This document shows positions 1 to 8,330 of a stretch of 64,000 bases of DNA, in pieces. Every line of letters begins with the position of its first letter. Position 1 is the first letter of the stretch. The stretch is from Lacisediminihabitans sp040549465 (GTDB taxonomy: Bacteria; Actinomycetota; Actinomycetes; Actinomycetales; Microbacteriaceae), in the NCBI RefSeq assembly GCF_040549465.1, contig NZ_JBEPTL010000002.1:1-64000 (forward strand), written 5' to 3'. The translations under genes and the position numbers were made by a program. The notes under the pieces were generated by a model that ran no database searches, had not been told where the DNA came from, and saw nothing but the letters and a program-made list of their open reading frames with translations.

Positions 1-116
1 CCCACTCTTGTACCTCTGCCACACAAACATCATCGCCCACCCGCAAGGATTAACACGGGAACGCCAAAAATCGTCCAAAACACGCCGAAGACAATGAAAT
101 AAACACGACTGTAGTA

Positions 117-356
117 CTAGGCCGTCTTGTTCTGGCCAGGCTCGTACTCATCTTCTGAGTAGTCGTCTTCGTACTTGTCTGCCGAGTTGAATTCGGGCCA
201 TTTCTCGAGGTCTTCCTCGAGCTTCGGGTCGACGGGAGCCCCCGTGCCCGGATGCGTGAGTTCGCGTTCGAGCGCGTTGTAGTTGGTGTCCGGGCTGAAA
301 TACTTCAGCTCACGGGCGACCTTGGTGTGCTTTGCTTTTTGACGGCCGCGCCCCAT
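117..356 (-). CDS. DUF3073 family protein
   Basis: This encodes a 79-residue hydrophilic protein starting MGRGRQKAKHTKVARELKY, the hallmark N-terminus of the actinobacterial DUF3073 family. The first 20 residues are strongly basic and the C-terminal third is very acidic (DKYEDDYSEDEYEP), with no signal peptide or membrane segment, so it should be cytosolic and may bind nucleic acid. No biochemical function is established for the family. The ATG is preceded by a GAGGGGG Shine-Dalgarno sequence. Its upstream region is shared with the divergent flavin oxidoreductase gene. The family call is firm; the function is unknown. Confidence 0.9.
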   Translation of the reverse strand: MGRGRQKAKHTKVARELKYFSPDTNYNALERELTHPGTGAPVDPKLEEDLEKWPEFNSADKYEDDYSEDEYEPGQNKTA

Positions 357-432
357 GGCTTGACCCCCTCACGATTCCTGCCCAGACGCGCGATAAGTGC
401 CTGGGGTTTAACCAACAAGGAACTGCAGAAAA

Positions 433-448
433 CTAAAGGCAACTTTAG
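433..448. promoter_or_regulatory. CTAAAG-GCAA-CTTTAG palindrome between divergent genes
   Basis: A perfect 6-4-6 inverted repeat lies in the 156-bp gap between the DUF3073 gene and the flavin oxidoreductase gene, about 77 bp from the first start and 65 bp from the second. It could be an operator for either gene. No regulator can be assigned from sequence. The rest of this gap shows only the DUF3073 ribosome binding site and the oxidoreductase -10 box. Confidence 0.35.
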
Positions 449-512
449 CATGCACACAGTGCCTGCCCTGCGTGCTGTTAACGGTTACGGCTACGACGAC
501 TAACGTTGACGC

Positions 513-1595
513 GTGACATCCCCACCCGCGCAGACCTCAGTGGTGGTCATCGGCGCCGGACAGGCGGGACTCTCCGTCTCCTTCTACCTCAAACGACTCG
601 GTCTGGAGCCTGGCCGGGAGTTCGTGGTGTTCGACAGGGGGCCTGGCACCGGGGGTGCATGGCAGTCCCGGTGGGAGGCCCTGCGAATCGGATCCGCCCA
701 CCGGATCAACGACCTTCCCGGCATGGACGAACTCGGCGTGAGCTTCGAGGACGCTGACCGCACTCTCCCCGCGAAAGACGTCGTCGCCGACTACTACGAG
801 CGGTACGAGAAGCACTACGCCCTGCAGGTCAGGCGCCCGGTCGAAGTGAAGAAGGTCTTCAACCGTGGCGCGGAACTGGTCGTCGCCTACGACGACAGCG
901 AGATCATCACGGATGCCGTGGTCAATGCCACCGGAACCTGGGGTTCGCCGTTCATGCCGTGGTATCCCGGCATGAACGACTTCCGCGGCCGTCACCTCCG
1001 TACCCCTGACTACATCGCCGCGGAGGAATTCGAGGGGCAGAGCGTGATCGTGGTGGGCGGTGGCACCTCGGCCACCGGTTTCCTGCTCGAACTGGAAGGG
1101 AGCGCCTCAGAACTCACCTGGGTCAGCAGGCGCCCAATCGAGTTCCTCGACGAGGGCGAACTCAACCTCGAGGCGGGTGCTTCCGCCGTCGCCAAACAGG
1201 ACGAGGCCGCACGCGCGGGACGAGCCCTGCCGAGCATTGTCAGCGGCACGGGCCTGCCGCGCACCCGGCGCATCCAGGCCGGCATCGAGCGCGGCGTACT
1301 GGTCGCCAGGCCGATGTTCAGTTCCATCGAGGCCGACGGCGTGCGCTGGGACGACGGCACATTCCAGCGAGCGGATGCCATCATCTGGTCTACCGGTTTC
1401 CGCCCGGAACTGCGTCATCTGGCCCCGCTCAAGCTCCGTGAGAAGGAGGGCGGCGTCACTGTCGGCGCCGGCTCCTCCTGGAAGGATCCGCGCATATTCT
1501 TCGCCGGCTATGGGCCGCAGGCGAGCACTATCGGCGCCAATCGGGCCGGGCGCCAGATCGCGCGCCAGGTCGTCGCCATGCTCTCGAACCTCTAG
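513..1595 (+). CDS. FAD/NAD(P)-binding oxidoreductase (flavin monooxygenase-like)
   Basis: The 360-residue protein has two Rossmann dinucleotide motifs. GAGQAGLS (residues 14-21) binds FAD, and VVGGGTSATG near residue 177 binds NAD(P)H. This is the layout of single-component flavin monooxygenases and putative flavoprotein reductases of the YhiN/CzcO-like group. STGFRPEL near the C-terminus resembles the conserved ATG-type motif of these enzymes. The substrate cannot be told from sequence. The start is a GTG with no Shine-Dalgarno sequence; TAACGT lies at 501-506, exactly 6 nt upstream, so the transcript is probably leaderless. The gene converges on the GH51 gene, with a terminator hairpin between them. 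Confidence 0.85.
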   Translation: MTSPPAQTSVVVIGAGQAGLSVSFYLKRLGLEPGREFVVFDRGPGTGGAWQSRWEALRIGSAHRINDLPGMDELGVSFEDADRTLPAKDVVADYYERYEKHYALQVRRPVEVKKVFNRGAELVVAYDDSEIITDAVVNATGTWGSPFMPWYPGMNDFRGRHLRTPDYIAAEEFEGQSVIVVGGGTSATGFLLELEGSASELTWVSRRPIEFLDEGELNLEAGASAVAKQDEAARAGRALPSIVSGTGLPRTRRIQAGIERGVLVARPMFSSIEADGVRWDDGTFQRADAIIWSTGFRPELRHLAPLKLREKEGGVTVGAGSSWKDPRIFFAGYGPQASTIGANRAGRQIARQVVAMLSNL

Positions 1596-1602
1596 CGCAC
1601 GA

Positions 1603-1627
1603 GGGCCGCGCCGGTTCGGCGCGGCCC
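1603..1627. terminator. Bidirectional terminator hairpin
   Basis: A perfect 10-bp stem (GGGCCGCGCC / GGCGCGGCCC) with a GGTTC loop sits between the convergent oxidoreductase and arabinofuranosidase genes. There is no T-tract, as is common for terminators in high-GC actinobacteria. Confidence 0.7.
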
Positions 1628-1633
1628 AGAACC

Positions 1634-3175
1634 TCAGCTGCCGCGCACTTCCTCCAGCTGGATCACGGCCCAGGAGAGTGCGGGCAGCGTCACCCTGAGG
1701 GTGTTGCCGTCGGCGGTCGCGCCATCGAGGGTGCGCAGGCCGACCTGGTCATGCTGTGCGAGTTTGTTCGAGGCGAAGCGGTCCGCGCCATCCGGTACCT
1801 GCAGCACCTCTGCGCGGATGATCCGTGACGCGGAGAAGCCGCGGAGAGAGACCTCGACTTCGGCGGAGTCGTCGAGCCCTCGGTTGGCGATGAAGAACGA
1901 CGTGCGCCCGGTCTCCTCATCCCAGGTGGCGCTGACATCCACGACATCGATGTCACCGAACTGCTTGCTCTCATACCTGTCGGAGTTCACCGAGGTGCGC
2001 AGGATCTGGCCGCGGGCGAGCTCGGCCATCCGAGCGAACGGCCAGAAGATCGACTGGCGCCAGGCCGGTCCGTTCTCCTCGCTGCGGATCGGGGCGATCA
2101 CATTCACGAGCTGGGCCTGGTTGGCAATCTTCACCCGGTCGCCGTGGCGCAGCAGGGAATTGAGCAGCGTACCGACCACCACGGCATCCGTCACGTTGTA
2201 CTCATCCTCGATCACCCGCGGGTGCTCGCGCCAGACGCCGGATGCGGTGATGGCTTCCGGCTGGTCGTCGCCCTCGCGTCCGCCGTTGTACCAGACGTTC
2301 CACTCGTCGAAGGAGAGGTTGATGTGCTTCTTGTGCCTGCCTTTCGCCCGCACGGCGTCGGCTGTCGAGATCACCGATTCGATGAAGTAGTCCATGTCGA
2401 CGGCGCTGGCGAGGAAGCTCCCCGCGTCATTGGACTCCTGGTAGTAGGCGTGCAGCGAGACGTAGTCCACCTCGTCGTAGGCGTGGGTGAGCACTGTCTG
2501 CTCCCAGGCACCGAAGGTCGGCATGGCGGAACTCGAACTTCCGCACGCGACCAGCTCGATGTTCGGGTCGACGAAGCGCATGGCCTTCGCCGCCTCCTGC
2601 GCGAGCCTGCCGTACTCGTCAGCGGTCTTGTGGCCGATCTGCCACGGTCCGTCCATCTCGTTGCCGAGGCACCACAGCTTGATGTCGAAAGGATCGGCGT
2701 CGCCGTTCTGCTTGCGCAGGTCGCTGAGGTAGGTTCCCCCGGGGTGGTTGGCGTACTCGACGAGGGAGCGCGCAGCATCCACGCCCCGGGTCCCGAGGTT
2801 CACCGCCTCCATCACCTCGACGCCGGCCTGGTGGGACCAGCCGACGAACTCGTGTAGGCCGAAGGCGTTGCTCTCCAGCGTGTGCCATGCCCCATCGAGC
2901 CGACGGGGGCGCTCGTCGACCGGCCCGACGCCGTCCTCCCAGTTGTAGCCGGAGACGAAGTTTCCGCCCGGGTAGCGCACCACTGTGGCGCCGAGTTCCT
3001 TTGTGAGGTCGAGTACGTCCTGGCGGTAGCCCTCCGGGGTCGCGGTGGGATGCCCCGGTTCGTAGATACCGGTGTAGACGCACCGCCCCATGTGTTCGAC
3101 GAACGAACCGAAGAGTCGTGTCGGCACCTCCCCGATCGTGAACTCGCGGTCGACGGTGATGTGTGCACGTGGCAT
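1634..3175 (-). CDS. abfA: Alpha-L-arabinofuranosidase, GH51
   Basis: This 513-residue intracellular glycosidase should release terminal alpha-L-arabinofuranose from arabino-oligosaccharides taken up by the cell. The family acid/base is Glu173 in WCLGNEMDGP and the nucleophile is Glu291 in LSFDEWNVW, close to the positions used by characterised GH51 enzymes. There is no signal peptide. The frame stays open for 136 codons upstream of the ATG, but that extension is Arg/His-rich and unlike the family; the chosen ATG at 3175 has AGAAGGAC upstream and the start MPRAHITVDREF. The gene follows a LacI-type regulator on the same strand. The 134-bp gap holds a candidate promoter overlapped by a palindrome, so local repression relieved by a sugar is likely. 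Confidence 0.93.
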   Translation of the reverse strand: MPRAHITVDREFTIGEVPTRLFGSFVEHMGRCVYTGIYEPGHPTATPEGYRQDVLDLTKELGATVVRYPGGNFVSGYNWEDGVGPVDERPRRLDGAWHTLESNAFGLHEFVGWSHQAGVEVMEAVNLGTRGVDAARSLVEYANHPGGTYLSDLRKQNGDADPFDIKLWCLGNEMDGPWQIGHKTADEYGRLAQEAAKAMRFVDPNIELVACGSSSSAMPTFGAWEQTVLTHAYDEVDYVSLHAYYQESNDAGSFLASAVDMDYFIESVISTADAVRAKGRHKKHINLSFDEWNVWYNGGREGDDQPEAITASGVWREHPRVIEDEYNVTDAVVVGTLLNSLLRHGDRVKIANQAQLVNVIAPIRSEENGPAWRQSIFWPFARMAELARGQILRTSVNSDRYESKQFGDIDVVDVSATWDEETGRTSFFIANRGLDDSAEVEVSLRGFSASRIIRAEVLQVPDGADRFASNKLAQHDQVGLRTLDGATADGNTLRVTLPALSWAVIQLEEVRGS

Positions 3176-3255
3176 GGCGGTGCTGTCCTTCTGTTGAGGG
3201 TGATGGGTCGCGAACGGATGTCCGCTCAGGTGGTAACGGCCCTTCCGAAACATCA

Positions 3256-3280
3256 TTACATCGTTAGAATGGCGATGCAA
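3256..3280. promoter_or_regulatory. Candidate operator and promoter upstream of GH51 gene
   Basis: Half-sites TTACATCG and CGATGCAA form a 25-bp dyad with a 9-bp centre (7 of 8 positions symmetric). Read on the minus strand, TTGCAT of one half-site is a plausible -35 box, with TAATGA 16 bp further as a -10 box, so a bound regulator would block transcription of the arabinofuranosidase gene. The LacI-family protein encoded just upstream is the obvious candidate. Classical LacI operators are shorter with a central CG, so this assignment is tentative. Confidence 0.45.
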
Positions 3281-3309
3281 GCATTCCTGACCGAACTCGA
3301 ATTCGAGGT

Positions 3310-4314
3310 TCAGAAGCGCTGCGTGCTCGCCCTGACTAGCACAGCGTGTGGAATGGTGGTGCGGGTCGGCTCGCGATGCCGATCTGTCATCCGAGTGGTG
3401 AGCAGATCGAACACTTTCCCGACGTAGAGCGACTTGTCGAAGCTCACCGTGGTGAGTGACGGACCGGTGTAGCGTGCCTCCGCGAGGTCGTCGAAACCCG
3501 CCACGCCCACGTTCTCCGGCACACGGATGCCGCGCTCCCAGAGCGCCCCGATGGCTCCGAGTGCCATCGAATCGGTGAAGCAAAAGTAGGCGTCGGCCAC
3601 GTCGCCCGCATCGATCCGCGCACCGACGGCTTCGGCGGCATCCTTGGCACTCCAGCCCCGGCAGGAGATCTCCAGTGAAGGGTCATGCGGGATGCCGGCG
3701 GTAGCGAGCGCATTGCGATAGCCCATCATTCGCTGGCTGGCGGTCGACGTGTAAATGCTCCCCGGGGTGCCGACCGCCGCGATCCGTCGGTAGCCACTGT
3801 CGATCAGGTGCCTGGTCATGTCTCCGGCAGCGACGATGCTGTCGATCCAGACCTGGTCGGCCACGGTCTGCTCGACCTCGCCGATCAGCACGACGGGAGG
3901 TAGAGAGACAGCATTCTGCACGGCGCTGTCGGCGAGGGTCAGAGGATTCAGGATGAGTCCGTCGATGAGGTGTGCGCGGGCTCGCGTGACCAACTCCATC
4001 TCACGGGTGGGGTCGGCCGCCGTCTCCTCGATCTGGATCGACCAGCCGCGCTCGTGCGCCACCTCAACGAAGGCGTGGACCATCTCCGCGGAATATGTGG
4101 TGCCAAGGTCGGGCAGCGACAGAGCGATCACCCCGGATCGCCCGTTCCTCAGGCCACGAGCGCTGAGATTCGGTACGTAGTCCAGGTCGCGGATCGCCTG
4201 CTGCACCCGCTCGAGCGTGTCCGGCCGAACGAAGACCACGCCGTTGATCACGTTCGAGACTGTCTTCGGCGACACGCCGGCACGCGCTGCCACATCCTTG
4301 ACCGTTGCGCGCAC
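3310..4314 (-). CDS. LacI-family transcriptional regulator
   Basis: The 334-residue protein has the classic LacI layout. An N-terminal helix-turn-helix (TVKDVAARAGVSPKTVSNVI, residues 4-23) is followed by a hinge helix region ending LSARGLRNGRSG and a periplasmic-binding-protein-like effector domain to the C-terminus. It starts with GTG, with AAGGGGAC just upstream. Its neighbour is the GH51 arabinofuranosidase gene, 134 bp downstream on the same strand, so it probably senses an arabinose-derived sugar and represses that gene. The effector is inferred from context only. Confidence 0.92.
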   Translation of the reverse strand: MRATVKDVAARAGVSPKTVSNVINGVVFVRPDTLERVQQAIRDLDYVPNLSARGLRNGRSGVIALSLPDLGTTYSAEMVHAFVEVAHERGWSIQIEETAADPTREMELVTRARAHLIDGLILNPLTLADSAVQNAVSLPPVVLIGEVEQTVADQVWIDSIVAAGDMTRHLIDSGYRRIAAVGTPGSIYTSTASQRMMGYRNALATAGIPHDPSLEISCRGWSAKDAAEAVGARIDAGDVADAYFCFTDSMALGAIGALWERGIRVPENVGVAGFDDLAEARYTGPSLTTVSFDKSLYVGKVFDLLTTRMTDRHREPTRTTIPHAVLVRASTQRF

Positions 4315-4482
4315 GATGTCCCCTTACCTCAGCCCCCATTATCGAACGAAACCCGGTTGAGCTCGCTCAGCGGTCGTCGGACCGGACCGTTCGACAGGTG
4401 ATTCGGTCGGGGTTGGCTCGTCAACAGGACGGCTTGCCGCGGCGCGGCGGCTGCGTCCTGGTGAACGGACTCAGGACGGCGG

Positions 4483-4596
4483 CTAGCCAACCTCAATGGA
4501 GGCACCGGATGCTGCGGTGACCTCGCCGTCCGCGTGCACAGTGATCGCGACATCCGCGCCGCCGAGGCGCAGACCGCTGACGGTGACCGGCGTCCG
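4483..4596 (-). pseudogene. Possible C-terminal remnant of a lost enzyme
   Basis: A 37-codon frame bounded by an upstream TAG reads VSGLRLGGADVAITVHADGE and ends SIEVG before TAG. The alternating hydrophobic pattern and Gly/Asp turns look like a C-terminal beta-sandwich strand pair, similar to the end of amylo-alpha-1,6-glucosidase-like glycosidases. No start codon or ribosome binding site is present. It may be debris of a deleted gene beside the GH51/LacI pair. The family suggestion is weak. The rest of 4315-4482 shows nothing recognisable. Confidence 0.35.
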
Positions 4597-4604
4597 CTAG
4601 CGAC

Positions 4605-6683
4605 CTACTTGCCGACGGGCGTCTTCTTCGGCGCAGGCTTCTTCGCGGCCCCGTTCTTGACGGTGACCGGTGCGGCCGGCGGTAACGGCTTGCGCATGAT
4701 CGGCCGCCGCGGTTCGCCGCGCCGGTCCTGGCCAGGAAGCGGACGATAGGGCCGGCCGTAGAGCGCCTTCGAGGAGTCGAGCAGCCATGGCACCAGCGCG
4801 ATGGTGACGCCGTGGCAGAGCGCGAGCTTCTGGCGGATGCGGCGGGCCTTGTGGTTGTGCAGCAGGTTCTCCCACCAGTGGCCCACGATGTACAGCGGCG
4901 TGTAGACGGTCACGACCTCTGCGCCGTGTTCCGCGCGGTGGGCTTTGATGTACTTGATGAGCGGCATACTGATGTCGCGATACGGCGATGGCACGATACG
5001 CAGCGGAACTTTGATGTTCATCCGGTCCCACTGCTTGGAGAGCTCCTCCGACGCCCTGTCGTCGATGTTGATGTGAACGGCTTCGATGCTCTCGTGGCGG
5101 GCCGCGATGGCGTAGTCCAGGGCTTTCAGCGTCGGCTTCTGCATCTTGCCGACCAGCACGACGGCGTGGTCTCCGGTGGCACCGAAGGTCGTAGTGGCGT
5201 CGACCTCCAGGTCGCGACCCACTTGGTCGTAGTAGCGGTTGACTCGCAGCATCAGGTAGAAGAGAACCGGCATGATCGCGAAGACCAGCCATGCGCCGTG
5301 GGTGAACTTGGTGACGGTGACGACCACGAGCACGATCCCGGTGAAGAGCGCACCGGTCGCGTTGATCGCGCGGCTGCGATGGACCTGGCCGCGGTTCGCG
5401 CATCCGTTGCGCAGCATCCTGGTCCAGTGCACCACCATGCCGCTCTGGCCGAGGGTGAAGGAGACGAATACCCCGATGATGTAGAGCTGGATGAGCTGGG
5501 TCAGGTCGGCGCGATAGACCACCAGCAAAATGATGGCCGCAGCGCTCAGAACGAGCACGCCGTTCGAGTAGACGAGACGGTCGCCGCGGGTCTGCAGGGA
5601 TTTCGGCGCGTAGGAGTCCCTGGCAAGAACCGATCCCAGAAGCGGGAAGCCGTTGAAGGCGGTATTGGCCGCCAGCAGCAGCACGAGTGCTGTCGCCCCC
5701 TGGATCACATAAAACATGAAGTAGCCGCCGCCGGGGAACACCGCGGCCGCGATCTGCGAGATCACACTGGTCTGCGGAGCCGTCGTGCAGTTCTTGAAGC
5801 CCTGCAGGTCACAGGCGATCTCTGCGTAGTGCACCCGGCTGATGAGCGCGAGAGCCATGATGCCGATGAAGAGCACGATGGCGATGCTCCCCATGAGCAC
5901 CAGGGTGCCCTGGGCGTTCTTGATCTTCGGGCGGCGGAAGGCCTGAACGCCGTTGGCGACGGCCTCGACGCCGGTGAGGGCGCTACATCCGCTCGCGAAT
6001 GCGCGCAGCAGAAGGAGTATGAAGGCGATCTGGGTGAGGCTCGCGGGATCTTTGACGGTGAAGGACGCGGATGCCGCCACCGGCGAATCGCCCATCGCGG
6101 TGCGGACGAGCCCGGTGATGATCATGACGCCGACGCTGGCGATGAAGAGGTAGGTGGGCAGGGCGAAGGCCTTGCTCGACTCGGCGACACCGCGGAGGTT
6201 CACGGCCGCCAGGATGATCACGAAGCCCACGGCGATCTCCACCCGCCAGGTGTTCAGCACCGGGAAGGCGGAGATGATGTTGTCCACCCCGCTGGCCACC
6301 GACACCGTCACCGTGAGGATGTAGTCGACCAGGAGCGCGGATGCCACCACGAGTCCGGCCTTCTCGCCCAGGTTCCGGTGCGCCACCTCGTAATCTCCGC
6401 CTCCCGAGGGGTAGGCCTTGATCAACTGTCGGTAGGACGTGACGACCACGATGAGCAGCAGCACGACGGCCGCAGCGACCCATGGGGCGAAGCTGAGAAA
6501 GGCCAGCCCGCCGAGGGTGAGAATGAGGAGGAGTTCCTGTGGCGCGTAGGCCACAGAAGACAGGGCGTCGCTCGCAAAAATGGGCAACGCCAAATGCTTC
6601 GGGAGGAGTTGGCCTTCGAGCTTCTCGGAGGCCAACGGTTCGCCGATCAGCCACCGTTTAGGTGACCGAACTTCGTTAGTCAC
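4605..6683 (-). CDS. APC-superfamily permease, KimA-like (probable K+ uptake)
   Basis: The 692-residue membrane protein starts RSPKRWLIGEPLASEKLEGQ and has about 12 transmembrane segments in the first 480 residues. A cytosolic C-terminal domain of about 200 residues follows. Segments such as SSDALSSVAY-like ASDALSSVAYAPQ, SYRQLIKAYPSGGGDYEV and ASGCSALTGVEA closely resemble Bacillus KimA, a proton-coupled, c-di-AMP-controlled potassium importer, more than typical amino-acid permeases. Potassium as substrate is inferred from that resemblance. The GTG at 6683 lies 8 nt from a TAGGCT -10 box with TTGACA 16 bp further, so the mRNA appears leaderless; a longer frame starting at 6722 would begin inside the promoter. 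Confidence 0.8.
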   Translation of the reverse strand: MTNEVRSPKRWLIGEPLASEKLEGQLLPKHLALPIFASDALSSVAYAPQELLLILTLGGLAFLSFAPWVAAAVVLLLIVVVTSYRQLIKAYPSGGGDYEVAHRNLGEKAGLVVASALLVDYILTVTVSVASGVDNIISAFPVLNTWRVEIAVGFVIILAAVNLRGVAESSKAFALPTYLFIASVGVMIITGLVRTAMGDSPVAASASFTVKDPASLTQIAFILLLLRAFASGCSALTGVEAVANGVQAFRRPKIKNAQGTLVLMGSIAIVLFIGIMALALISRVHYAEIACDLQGFKNCTTAPQTSVISQIAAAVFPGGGYFMFYVIQGATALVLLLAANTAFNGFPLLGSVLARDSYAPKSLQTRGDRLVYSNGVLVLSAAAIILLVVYRADLTQLIQLYIIGVFVSFTLGQSGMVVHWTRMLRNGCANRGQVHRSRAINATGALFTGIVLVVVTVTKFTHGAWLVFAIMPVLFYLMLRVNRYYDQVGRDLEVDATTTFGATGDHAVVLVGKMQKPTLKALDYAIAARHESIEAVHINIDDRASEELSKQWDRMNIKVPLRIVPSPYRDISMPLIKYIKAHRAEHGAEVVTVYTPLYIVGHWWENLLHNHKARRIRQKLALCHGVTIALVPWLLDSSKALYGRPYRPLPGQDRRGEPRRPIMRKPLPPAAPVTVKNGAAKKPAPKKTPVGK

Positions 6684-6691
6684 GAGGGGCG

Positions 6692-6719
6692 AGCCTACAC
6701 CTGCGGCGAGCGCTGTCAA
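6692..6719 (-). promoter_or_regulatory. Promoter of the KimA-like permease gene
   Basis: On the minus strand TTGACA (6719-6714) and TAGGCT (6697-6692) are separated by 16 bp. The -10 box ends 8 nt before the GTG start codon, placing the transcription start at or next to the start codon. Confidence 0.6.
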
Positions 6720-6803
6720 CAATCCGTCAACAAACGCTTGAACGCACCCCAGTATTCCCGGTCAGATCCGATCGGGTCGGTAAGGATGCCGTCAGCAGTC
6801 AGG

Positions 6804-7421
6804 CTATTTCGCGCCGTTCTCGCGCAGTGACTTGCGCACCGCGGCGAGCTGGCTGGTGAGCAGCGACACCGTGTTCTCCGGTAGCTTGCCGCCGGCCGCG
6901 AGCCCGCGAAGATCCGCGCGCACCTGGTGACGGAACTCGTTGAGCACCATCTCGGCCTCGCGCAACTGCATACCTCCCTGCTGTCGCTGCGGTTCCATCT
7001 TCACGGTGCGCCCGGCCTCGTGCGCCTCGGAGCGAGCCTCGCGAGCTGCGGAAGCCAGGTCCGCGCGCAGCGTCTTCATGGCGTCGTTCACGGATGTCCG
7101 CACCTCGTCCGCCAGGCGGCGTACAGAGTCCGTGACATCGCTTTCGATGCCGTCGAGCTCACCCTGGCGGTTTTCGAGTTCTGTGCGTCCGGCATCCGTG
7201 ATCGCATAGACGGTCTTGCGCCCGTCGGTCGACTTGGTGACGAGGCCCTCCTCCTCGAGCTTGGCCAATCGGGGATAGATGGTTCCCGCGCTCGGAACAT
7301 AGGTGCCGCCGAACCGCTCGCCGAGCGCCTGCATCAGTTCGTAGCCGTGCATGGGCTGGGAGGCCAGGATGCTGAGCAGGTACAGCCGCAGATGGCCATG
7401 AGCGAAGACCGGCGGCGTCAT
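6804..7421 (-). CDS. PadR-family transcriptional regulator
   Basis: The 205-residue protein begins with a PadR winged-helix domain, residues 10-90. Signature segments are LRLYLLSILASQPMHGYELM, YPRLAKLEEEGLV and the wing GRKTVYAITDAGR. A longer, helical and charged C-terminal part follows, as in the PadR-s2 dimerisation arm. The start codon overlaps the stop of the DUF4097 gene by 4 bp (ATGA), so the two are translationally coupled. The two GATATATC dyads upstream of the pair are its likely operators, which makes the operon autoregulated. PadR proteins often sense envelope or drug stress; the signal here is unknown. Confidence 0.92.
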   Translation of the reverse strand: MTPPVFAHGHLRLYLLSILASQPMHGYELMQALGERFGGTYVPSAGTIYPRLAKLEEEGLVTKSTDGRKTVYAITDAGRTELENRQGELDGIESDVTDSVRRLADEVRTSVNDAMKTLRADLASAAREARSEAHEAGRTVKMEPQRQQGGMQLREAEMVLNEFRHQVRADLRGLAAGGKLPENTVSLLTSQLAAVRKSLRENGAK

Positions 7422-8218
7422 GCGCTCACCGCGTGGAGCACGGAGACGTTGCCGCTCACCGTGTTGGCCCTGAATTCCAGCCAGGTCTTGTCGAGGGTCC
7501 CGTACTTGCCGATGTACGAACCGCGCACACCCCTGATCTCGGAGTCATCGAGCTGCAAACGCCCGCTCACGGTGTTGATCTTGTACTGTGCCGGGATGCC
7601 GGGCTCAAGGCGGGCGGTGACATCGCCGCTCACGGTGTTGACGCGCACCTCGTCCGGTGTTCCGACGATGTCGAGAAAGACGTTGCCTGAGACGCCATCG
7701 CTGGTGAACTTCATGATCTCGCCGTTCGCGGTCACCTCTCCGCTCACGGTGTGGGCCGCGATCTTCCCGTAGTGGTCGCGCACGGCGAGCTCGCCGCTGA
7801 CGGCGTTCAACTCGAGGTCACCGTAGTGGTTGTCGATGACCACGTCGCCGCTCACAGTGCTGATGCGGGCATCCTCGGTCAGTCCGCTGATCAGCGCGGC
7901 GGCGCTGACGACTCCGAACTTCAGTTCGACGTCTCGCGGCACCATGATGCTGACGTCGGCGCTCGCACTGCCGCGGAACGACCGGAAGACGTCGATGAAG
8001 TTGTCCCAGTTGAGCTGCGGGTGATCGATTTCGAGGGTGTCGCCGTCGATCGAGATCTTGAGCGCCTTGCCCCGCACGGAGTGCACCTCCACGCGAGCGC
8101 CCGGCTCGTCATGACCGACGATGTTCACCTGTCCGGCGATCAAGCTCACCTTGAGTTTGCGGATCATTTCGATGTCGATGACCTTCTCGCCGTCGACCAG
8201 CCACTTTTCCTGTGCCAT
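7418..8218 (-). CDS. DUF4097 beta-strand repeat protein
   Basis: The 266-residue protein is built of short beta repeats, each containing the motif VSG. Copies include ISTVSGDVVI, LNAVSGELAV, AHTVSGEVTA, VNTVSGDVTA, INTVSGRLQL and ANTVSGNVSV, seven in all across residues 120-262, predicting a right-handed beta-helix or adhesin-like stack. There is no signal peptide or membrane segment, so it is probably cytosolic. The ATG at 8218 has a GAAAGG Shine-Dalgarno at good spacing; an alternative GTG 15 nt upstream is less likely. It forms an operon with the PadR regulator gene, a common actinobacterial pairing of unknown role. Confidence 0.88.
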   Translation of the reverse strand: MAQEKWLVDGEKVIDIEMIRKLKVSLIAGQVNIVGHDEPGARVEVHSVRGKALKISIDGDTLEIDHPQLNWDNFIDVFRSFRGSASADVSIMVPRDVELKFGVVSAAALISGLTEDARISTVSGDVVIDNHYGDLELNAVSGELAVRDHYGKIAAHTVSGEVTANGEIMKFTSDGVSGNVFLDIVGTPDEVRVNTVSGDVTARLEPGIPAQYKINTVSGRLQLDDSEIRGVRGSYIGKYGTLDKTWLEFRANTVSGNVSVLHAVSA

Positions 8219-8254
8219 GTTCGTACCTTTCACCGGGGATGCCGGGCATCCATT

Positions 8255-8297
8255 CGAGATATATCGCGTTTGCGTAAACTCAAGATATATCGCGAGT
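8255..8297. promoter_or_regulatory. Two PadR-type operators with GATATATC core
   Basis: Dyad 1 (8255-8268) reads CGAGATATATCGCG and dyad 2 (8278-8297) is a 20-bp element with outer arms ACTC/GAGT around the same GATATATC core. The centres are 26 bp apart. On the minus strand TTGAGT followed 16 bp later by TATCTC could be the promoter of the DUF4097-PadR operon, with the -10 box inside dyad 1. AT-rich dyads of this type are typical PadR targets. Confidence 0.6.
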
Positions 8298-8330
8298 CAG
8301 GTTTGCGCAAGTGTCGGGTTCGCTCGCCGG

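Noticed and set aside
3176..3583. N-terminal extension of the GH51 enzyme
   Set aside because: Although open, it covers the promoter and operator region and overlaps the LacI gene; the ATG at 3175 has a proper ribosome binding site.
4812..6665. A 617-codon open frame on the plus strand opposite the KimA-like permease
   Set aside because: Its composition is Asp/His/Arg/Gly-rich without domains; it mirrors the codon bias of the permease on the other strand.
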